Positions 52,380-61,000 of a stretch of DNA of 64,000 bases are shown here, one piece after another. How positions within the stretch are numbered: position 1 is the first letter of the stretch; every line of letters begins with the position of its first letter. The stretch is from Microglena sp. YARC (taxonomy: Eukaryota > Chlorophyta > Chlorophyceae > Chlamydomonadales > Chlamydomonadaceae): contig CM039464.1 in NCBI GenBank assembly GCA_022414725.1, forward strand, positions 60,254,539 to 60,318,538, in the 5' to 3' direction. The notes under the pieces are model-generated. The model saw only the letters and a list, made by a program, of their open reading frames with translations. It had not been told where the DNA came from and did no database searches. A program made the position numbers and the translations under genes.

Positions 52380-52620
52380 TAACGATGCTCTCGCCAGAGC
52401 CCGTGCCTTGCTGGTGATTGGGGTTTACCCCAAATGGGGTAAGCCCCATGTCCAGCCCGGGGGTTGCTCAGAACAACTGTGTCCTCCTGCAACATGAGAG
52501 GAGTAGTGGGAATAGAGCCCACGACCTCTCGCAAGCCCGTCGCGCTGCACGAAGCTAGAGCCAACTCCGTTGGTTGCCACCCGGGTTGTTCAGACCGACT
52601 TGCGCGACGCTCCGTCTCTG
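52380..52620 (-). mobile_element. tRNA-derived SINE-like fragment
   Basis: On the minus strand GGAGTTGGCTCTAGC ... GTGGGCTCTATTCCCAC then TACTCC form a tRNA-like acceptor start/end (GGAGT/ACTCC) and a perfect T-arm stem (GTGGG/CCCAC). The TGGCTCTAGC and GGGCTCTATTCC segments correspond to pol III A and B boxes. The anticodon arm is not canonical, so I read it as a SINE head rather than a tRNA gene. Downstream tail runs toward 52380. Confidence 0.45.
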
Positions 52621-52923
52621 TCGCGTTCTCTGTCGCAGACTTCTACATTCGAAGGGTCCGTTTGCGCAGGTTCCCATGCTCTACGTACGTCCTATTGATT
52701 TGCCACGCGGTGCCAGGGAAGAAGGGCCGTGATACAGTGTGCTGACTGCATATATCCTCTCAGACTTCATCCTTCGAAGTCCAGGTACGCTCTGCATGCC
52801 TTGCAGCGTCTTCCCGGTTTGATCGGCCTGCGCACAGCCTGCGGCCTGCACATACTCCGATGAAAAGCACGTACAAGTTCGGTCACCTTCCATGCAACTA
52901 CGTGGCTGTTATAATTCGCCCAG

Positions 52924-52930
52924 GATAAAA
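52924..52930 (+). promoter_or_regulatory. TATA-like box upstream of C2 gene
   Basis: GATAAAA at 196 bp before the proposed ATG of the C2 gene; position allows a ~160-nt 5' UTR. Weak evidence. Confidence 0.3.
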
Positions 52931-53119
52931 AGAACGCCGCTCGCGACATTTCCGTAGAATATAACCGGCACTATCTCAACAGCCAAGCCAGGCAAACAGA
53001 CCAAACCAAAGGAAACTTCTTGCTTTCCCGGGCTCTATCTCCCGCACTTCTAAAAGCGTCCTCCCCCCCCCTCTCCGCAGGCTCTCCCAGCTAAATCCAG
53101 CCAACCGTCGCTCCTCTGA

Positions 53120-54782
53120 ATGGCTTGAGCGCTGGCGTGATTAAAGTGACCGTTGAGTACGCCGAAGGGCTCAAGGACCGAACTCTTTCAGTAAAATCGA
53201 TCTTACGGGCGTCCTCAAGATCGGCAACCAGACATACAGGACCAAGACTCTCCCAGGGTGCCAGGCACCTCGCCGTCTGGAATGAGACCTTTACCTTCAA
53301 CGTCATTAACGAGAACATGCTCGAGATAACGTAAGTGACGTCTGTGAAAAGTGCTTGAAATCCTGCTTCGTTTCGATTTCGAGCCAATCCTTTATTTGAA
53401 CAAGGTCGATAGAACTATAACTTGGGTACACCGGCTCAACCTTCGCTTTGCTGGCTGATCTCGTCGGGCTCGGCTGGAAGAATAAATAAACAATCGGAAG
53501 TTAAGTTATCATCATACAGCGAAGTTTGGTTAGGCATAAATGCTATACTATAGCTAATTATATACTAGGCAGCATCAACCTATATATAGATAAAGATATG
53601 TATTGGTAGGCCCATTCTCTTTGCCTCTCTTCTCGAATCCTCGGTTTGATTGTTTTCTTAGTTTGTATTAATTGTTACATCGTATGATATATAAGCTGAC
53701 ATTGAAACCTGTAGCTGTTGGCAACCCATTAGCAAACCAGATGTATATTGGTAAGATAGGGCAGCATACCTAACGGCCAGCACTTACTCATAGAGATGCC
53801 GATTATCCTAACAGTTTGCTACAGTACCAGAAACCAATTGCACCAGATGCGATAATCGCACAATTAAATTAGCATCCCAGATGAGATAATATGATTTAAA
53901 TTATATGTAGATTAAATGTAACTGTAGCACGAACTCAGGGCCCCCGTCGGTATAAGATTGGTTGGTTTCAGCTTCAACGTGCTTATTATTTGTAAGCCCT
54001 TCCTGTTGGGCAAGTCCCTTTAGCCAATTTGGCCCCACCCCGTTGGACTGTAACTATACATACATACGATGGAAGAAGACAGACTAGTGATTTGACGCTT
54101 GCAGGATAAGTCGATGTGATTCGATTGGTTTATATCTCGTAATTCTGGCATCTAACTGCCTAGGCGTGTTAAAGCGTTCCCAGATCCATTTTGCCTCGTT
54201 GTGTACACCCTTGCATGCTTGGGTAATTGGATGACAAGAATTCCGTCCCTGCAGCTTCGTTTGGCACATTCCTTAGGCTCATCTTCTGCTATCTATCCTT
54301 CTGCCGAGGCTTATGTGATTCAATTCTTCAGCATCTTGCAAATGCATCTTCATACATCTTCATGTCCAGTTTCTAAACTCAATCTACGCAGTCCTCATGG
54401 CAGCATCTTCTTCTATCATTCCTTCAAGGAACTAAACTCAACCTTCCTCTTCCTTTTGAATGTCCTCCGCAGCCTTTTTGACGAGGATCTCTTCAGTGAT
54501 GACGTGCTGGGTTCAGCCTCGATCACTCTGGCGAAGGCTAGGATCCATCAGGAGGACAAGCTTCAGGCCCCAGTAATGCGCCCCAAGAGCCATAGGCTGA
54601 AGGGCTACGTCTCAATCCACTTGAAGTTCGAGCCCAATGATGCCCTCCTCAAGCCTCCTACCAAGCAGACCGTCATCTTGCCCACAGCAGACCCCATATG
54701 CCCAGCAGAGAGCCCCATATACCCCTCTACCAGCAGACTCCCCGTATCCCGCCAATACCCTTCGGTCACATCAATATCCTAG
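53120..54782 (+). CDS. C2-domain protein, two exons, indel-damaged
   Basis: Encodes a single small plant-type C2 domain (Ca2+/phospholipid binding). Exon 1 (53120-53330) reads GVIKVTVEYAEGLKD, then in another frame SKIDLTGVLKIGNQTYRTKT, then back in the first frame WNETFTFNVINENMLEI. Three single-base indels are needed: after ATGGC, at CTCTTTCAG and before TGGAATGAG. The donor is GTAAGT; exon 2 (54473-54782) completes TLFDEDLFSDDVLGSASITL and KGYVSIHLKFEPND. The split Thr codon joins in phase. The C2 aspartates of the second Ca-binding loop (DEDLFSDD) are present. The tail is Pro/Tyr-rich; a shifted frame gives QQTPYAQQRAPYTP, more like the Pro-rich tails of plant C2 proteins, so the stop at 54780 may be an artefact. 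Either a pseudogene or, more likely, a real gene in an error-prone consensus. Confidence 0.8.
53331..54472 (+). other. Intron of C2 gene
   Basis: 1142 bp, GTAAGT ... CCTCCGCAG, AT-rich, containing an inverted copy of repeat R2 (53925-54070). In contrast to the downstream RGLG-like gene, it contains no copies of the exon edges. Confidence 0.75.
53925..54070 (+). repeat. Dispersed repeat R2, copy 3 (inverted)
   Basis: GCACGAACTCAGGGCC, GGGCAAGTCCCTTTAGCC and GTTGGACTGTAAC are the reverse complement of blocks in R2 copy 1. Confidence 0.65.
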
Positions 54783-55420
54783 TGGCTATCTTGCCCCAGC
54801 CTATGTCTATCCCCTTCCTCTGGCCCCCTCTTCTGCTCGACTTCGGCGTCACTGGATATGTTTCTACGCAGACTGTTGAACCAATAGATAAAGAAATACC
54901 GGTAGTACCGCCTATTACGTGCGTGGCGTGGGGTTGAGGTTGTCCTGCGTGGGAACAACCATACACAACTGTGAGCAAGTTTATTACTTGAGTGGATTCT
55001 GTGTATCAGCTAGGGTAGCCCAAATAACTACTTCGTGGATATTTACGCACATAAGTGGCTCACCCTATGCATGGCAATTGGATAGAAGATAAATAATTGT
55101 TAAATTAGGATGATAGATGTTTGTATGTACATAGTCAGGGATGCCGAGCACTTAAGTATATGATATTTTATTAGCATACATAATATATCGTACGATAGTG
55201 TGAAATGACATCGTACGATAATTCCAGTTATTGTGTTGATCGTACGATATATCATGCTGTGTGGCGAACTGATTTCGTACTAATATCGTGATCTGCTTTA
55301 CAAGTACTTTGAAACTGCATATGAGGTCCTCCGTGCATGCATCATGTGGGGTCTAGCTTAAGTGTGCTCAGCAAGATCCTCCTGCAGATATAGCAGATTT
55401 AGAATCCAGGTTGGCCAAGT
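54783..55420. other. Downstream of C2 gene, no further gene seen
   Basis: Includes the shifted-frame Pro/Tyr-rich tail (to about 54879) and, at 55180-55260, four ATCGTACGAT palindromes. Confidence 0.45.
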
Positions 55421-55600
55421 AAAATTGAAAATTAGTACGCCATGCCACAGGCGTGAGATTGAGGGAACTATCCCGTTTGCATGCATGTGAACACACTGTA
55501 GAATAGCTACCATGTTGGGTTTATTTGGTTAGGTTGGTCAAGTATATTCATTATTTAGCCTATTTGGCTACCCCTAGAATGTAACACTAAAGATCGAGCA
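55420..55600 (-). repeat. Dispersed repeat R3, copy 2 (inverted)
   Basis: GAAAATTAGTACGCCATGCC through CCCGTTTGCATGC to ACCATGTTGGGTTTATTTGG is the reverse complement of R3 copy 1 at 10860-10965. Confidence 0.6.
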
Positions 55601-57640
55601 TAGAGTTTTTAAGTCAGCGTGTATGAGAGAAGCTGGATTGTGATGCTGAATTGAAAGGGATCCTAGATCACCCACTCCTATCAAATTCTGAGTTCATCAC
55701 ATGTAGTGGATGCAGGACTGGTTGAGCTTCCACCCCCCACAAAACACACACGGCCAACCTCACATACAGAGAGTAGGAAGGGGGAGGGGAGGTTCAATTC
55801 CTCGGTATTTTGGCGTCCTGGCCCCAAGCAAACCTTGTAAGGAAGTACAGTCGGATTTCTGCCCTCGTCGTGGTTGTCTAGGTATCTCCTAGGTGCCTCC
55901 TAGGTGCCTCCTAGGTCTAGGTGCCTCCTAGATGCCTCCTTGGCTCCACCGCCTCTAACGACCGTGGTAAAAAACAGGGAGCTTGTCTGCTGTGGTCAAT
56001 AGGGGATCGTGAATGTTCGTATTGGTCGAGGGGTCGGTATCTCCGGAGAAGCGGATTGGTGCAGCGAGGAGAAAGGTGCCGACGAGTGTTCGGTGCACGA
56101 GCGCACTTTTTAAATCTTGAGGGGCAGGCGCAGATGGAGAACGATGCAGAGTTGCAGAAATGCAGACTGCCTGGTCGCTCATATCGGTTGTGCAGCCCCC
56201 TTAGCTTGGCCAAGTTCTGAATTTGAATTGAATTTGAATTGTTACATGGTTCTTCAGCCGACTCTTGGCTGCTCACTGCCGGCCAATTCCAACTCCCCCG
56301 ATATTCTCAGAAACCAGGGAGCACATTCAATCAGCCAATTGTCAAACGCAGATGCATGTTCAGCTGAGGCCAAGATAAGGCGTATTCCAGCCAGTTGAAC
56401 CAGGGTTGTTCAGAACATGGTGTCCTCCGCCGCAGTAGCAATGTCGATGGGTCCGTTGCATTGCAAGATGCAATGTGGGAAGGGTCCATTAACCGATTTG
56501 TAATGTTTTCATCTACTCAAACCCTAGGCCTGGGCATCGAGCACTGCATAAGTTTAGGAAAAAAATCTTTGGGAAATCACTGTTCAGCACATTCCCAAAT
56601 TCGGGTAGAGCACCCAAATTGCAGTATAGCAGTTCGAACCCTGCTTCATCCTTCAGAAATAGAAGAGCGCTATGAAGGTAAGTGGTGGGGGTGGGTCTTC
56701 ACCCCTGACGCGGGTTTGGGGAATTATACCAGGACAACTCGGGGGCAATTGACCTTGGAAAACCGGGCCCAAAGGGCCCGGCGGACGCGGACGCGGAGTT
56801 TTGTACCGCGAATAGTACTGATCGCTCACTGACCTGTCGCTGGGTTAACGGTCCCGGATAACCTGACAGGCCTTGTATTCAATACGCTTACAACTACAAC
56901 TTGGGCTCGGTTACACAGCTTCATCCAGCTTCTAATACGTATACTTCAACTTGCTTACACAGCTTCGGCCAGCTCCTAATACGCAGGCCTGACACCACCT
57001 CTTACCTCGGCACTTGCTCAGTGTGTGCTTTACTGCAAACCTTGTACCTCTCCCCAACGCTTGCAAGTAAGTGCGCTACTGCATTTATGCCCCAAACTAA
57101 GTTGCATCTGCGCGCGCCAGGAATCTATTATTATGGCAACTGAGCGAACTCGAACTAACCTTGCCCACCACCGACCAGTTTCTTGCTAGAGCGTAAAAAC
57201 AACCGACTCCAGGAACCAACACTGTTTCCTCTTCTCGTCGACAGAAGCGCTTCATTCACCGAAACACATTTATCCACTTCACGCCACGCCTGTTGTCATC
57301 GACTTCTCTCCCTCTCCCCTTTGATACCTTCCTTCTCTCCTTTCCTTTTTTAGTTCTTCCCTCCTAAGGCACTTCTACCGTCCCTCAAGCGCGCCCCCTC
57401 TCCCGCCCCCCTCACTGCTTCCTCGCTGCCCTGCTTTCCGAAATCCTTTCCATGCGAAAAACAACAAAGTTAGGCCGCGTCTAGTTCCTCCACCAACCAA
57501 AACCGCCCACCTGACCCCACCCCAGCGAAGGTCGCAAGAAGTAGCAGTTCGCAAACGCTCCGTTGCAGCGTCGTCAACTGCCGATACATTCTTCAAGCCA
57601 GCCAACCTAGCGTCGTCTACCCCTCTCTGCGTTAAGACCG
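55601..57640. other. Intergenic DNA between C2 and RGLG-like genes
   Basis: No convincing gene. Contains short tandem CCTCCTAGGTG units (55885-55940), a G+C palindrome CCGGGCCCAAAGGGCCCGG (56763-56781), two ~57-bp units with ACACAGCTTC.(T/G)CCAGCT (56915-56985) and a pyrimidine-rich promoter-like stretch (57240-57420) upstream of the RGLG-like start. Confidence 0.45.
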
Positions 57641-57654
57641 CATCACAAGCACAC

Positions 57655-57764
57655 ATGGGGAACTCCCTCCTCCTCCTCCTCCTCCTCTTCCAAAACAAAA
57701 CAAAAAAGTGGTTCCAAGGGCCTCAGCAGGTTTTACACCATCAAAGACAACTACACTACCGTAG
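57655..57764 (+). CDS. RGLG: RGLG-like exon 1
   Basis: ATG GGG AAC TC gives MGNS, then a Ser-rich run and GSKGLSRFYTIKDNYTTV before the donor GTGAGT. The coding frame at the donor differs by one base from the ATG frame; the change falls in the (CTC)n run at 57667-57690. Phase 1 donor. Confidence 0.8.
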
Positions 57765-58066
57765 GTGAGTCTATTGCATGTACTGCATGTACTGCAGGTC
57801 ATGGATGCATGCCCCTACCAGTGCCAGGCTCAACACCATCATACATCATATCGTACATCATAAGGTAAATCACATCATGCACATGCATGCGCATGCTCAC
57901 CTACTGCCCAGGCAGCTAGCTGTCCCATGGCCCTTACCTTGTCAAACATCCACATGCTGCCCATGTATGCATGCAGCTGTCCCATGGCCTCTCTCTACCT
58001 CATGCACAGATTCACATGCTGCCCATGTATGCATGCAGCTGTCCCGTGGCCTCTATCTGCCCCGTG

Positions 58067-58097
<31 letters not shown>

Positions 58098-61000
58098 ACA
58101 AACACACGCACACATACACACACACACTCACTCACTGACCCCCCCATCCACTCCCCCCCCCCCCCCCCCCCCCCCTACACACACACCCCCCACCCCTGCC
58201 CATTCACCTCACCAACTCACCCACCCACCCACCCACAGAGCAAGTAACCAAGCGTTGAGAGTCAACGGCCTTGAAAATTAGCAATCTGAACAAATTCGTT
58301 TTCACCTGCTGCTGTGCTGCTGCTGTTGCACAACCTTTCTGACCCCCCCCCACCCACCCACCCACCCACCACCCACCACCCTCATTCACTCCCTCCCCCC
58401 ACCCACCCACCCACCCACTCACTCACCTCACTCACTCACTCACTCACTCACTCACTCACTCACCACACCCACCCCACCCACCCACAGAGCAAGTGACCCA
58501 AGCGTTGAGAGTCAACGGACTTGAAAGTAGCAATCTCATCGTTGCCGTAGACTTTACCAAGAGCAATGAGTGGACAGGTAAACAGACTGACCGCCGTTAT
58601 CTAAGGCCAGTTGGCTTGGCTTGGCTTGGCTTGGCTTGTTGTAGACTTTACCAAGAGCAATGAGTGGACAGGTAAACAGACTGACCGCCGTTATCTAAGG
58701 CCAGTTGGCTTGGCTTGGCTTGTTGTAGACTTTACCGAGAGCAAGGAGTGGACAGGTAAACAGACTGACCGCCCTTATCTAAGACCAGTTGGCTTGGCTT
58801 GGCTTGTTGCAGACTTTACCGAGAGCAATGAGTGGACAGGTAAACAGACTGACCGCCCTTATCTAAGGCCAGTTGGCTTGGCTTGGCTTGGCTTGTTGTA
58901 GACTTTACCGAGAGCAATGAGTGGACAGGTAAACAGGCTGACCGCCCTTATCTAAGGCCAGTTGGTTTGGCTTGGCTTGGCTTGTTGTAGACTTTACCGA
59001 GAGCAAGGAGTGGACAGGGAAACAGGCTGACCGCCCTTATCTAAGGCCAGTTGGCTTGGCTTGGCTTGTTGTGGACTTTACCGAGAGCAATGAGTGGATA
59101 GGTAAACAGGCTGACCGCCCTTATCTAAGGCCAGTTGGCTTGGCTTGGCTTGGCTTGTTGTAGACTTTACCCAGAGCAATGAGTGGACAGGGAAACAGGC
59201 TGACCGCCCTTATCTAAGGCCAGTTGGCTTGGCTTGGCTTGTTGTGGACTTTACCGAGAGCAATGAGTGGACTGGTAAACAGGCTGACCGCCCTCATCTA
59301 AGACCATGGAGGTGTGGGTGATGTGTGGGTGAGGTCCGTGTTTATTAACGCCCTAGTGCCCACGGGGAAGGTTTCGTGGATTTGTATGCTTACATGTTTT
59401 CGCCTCGGATGTTTGAGAATAATTGTATTCCCAAATCTATGTTGGCTTGGAGTGGGTATTTGTGGTTTCGGGGGGGTGGCATGTGGCTGGTGGGGTTCCA
59501 GTTGAATAGGCTTTGCTTGGCTTGGCTTGGCGGTCTTGAAAGTAGCAATCTCGTCGTTGCTGTAGACTTTACCAAAAGCAATGGGTGGACAGGTAAGCAT
59601 GTGGCTGGTGGGTTACCAGTTGGCTTGGCTTGGCTTGTTGTAGATTTTACCAAGAGGAATGAGTGGACAGGTAAATATGTGCCTGGTGGGTTTGCAGTTT
59701 ATAAGGTTTGGCTTGGCTTGGCTTGGCTTGGTGGCCTTAGAAGTAGCAATAGCGCGGAGCCTGGTGGGTTTCCAGTTGATAAGGCTTGGCTTGGCTTGGC
59801 TTGGCTGTCTTGGAAGTAGCAATAGCGCGGAGCCTGGTGGGTTTCCAGTTGATAAGGCTTGGCTTGGTTTGGCTTGGCTGTCTTGGAAGTAGCAATAGCG
59901 CGGAGCCTGGTGGTTTTCCAGTTGATAAGGCTTGGCTTGGCTTGGCTTGGCTTGGCTTGGCTTGGCTGGCTTGGAAGTAGCAACAGCGTGGAGCCTGGTG
60001 GTTTTCCAGTTGATAAGGCTTGGCTTGGCTGGGCTGGGCTGGGCTGGGCTGTCTTGGAAGTAGCAATAGCGCGGAGCCTGGTGGTTTTCCAGTTGATAAG
60101 GCTTGGCTTGGCTTGGCTTGGCTGTCTTGGAAGTAGCAATAGCGCGGAGCCTGTGTGTTTTCCAGTTGATAAGGCTTGGCTTGGCTTGGCTTGGCTGTCT
60201 TGGAAGTAGCAATAGCGCGGAGCCTGGTGGGTTTCCAGCTGATGAGGCTTGGCTTGGCTTGGTGGCCTTGGAAGTAGCAATAGCGCGGAACCTGGGGCGT
60301 TGCTTGGGTGAAGTGATTTCTTGTAGGCTTGGCTTGGCTGGGCACACCCACCCTAATAATACCTTACCTCACCTCACTCCACCTTGTGTGTTTGTGTGTG
60401 CAGGCAAGATTTCAAATCAGGGGCGTTGCCTTCACCAAGTGGATGTTTCCTATGGGCTGGGCTGGGCTGGGCACACCCACCCTAACAACACTTCACCTCA
60501 CTCCACCTCACCTCATTCCACCTTGTGTGTTTGTTTGTGCAGGCAAGATTTCAAATCAGGGGCGTTGCCTTCACCAAGTGGATGTTTCCTTCGGTCCCTA
60601 CATGGAGGTCATGCAGATCATCGGGAAAACATTGGCAGACTTTGACGACGACAAGATGATCCCATGCTATGGCTTTGGAGATGGTAGGTCTCACATGATC
60701 TCATCTGACCTGATCTCATCTGATTTGACCTGGCCTATCTCATCTGACTTGACTTGACCTGAACTCACCTCACCTGACCTAATGGTAATGCGTTGGCTGA
60801 CTTTGACGACGACAAGATGATCCCATGCTATGGCTTTGGAGATAGTACGTCTCATCTCATCTCCCCTCATCTCATCTCATCTCATCTCATCTCATCTCAT
60901 CTCATCTCATCTCATCTCATCTCATCTCATCTCATCTCATCTCATCTCATCTCATCTCACCCCATCTCATCTCATCTCATCTCATCTTATCTCATCTCAC

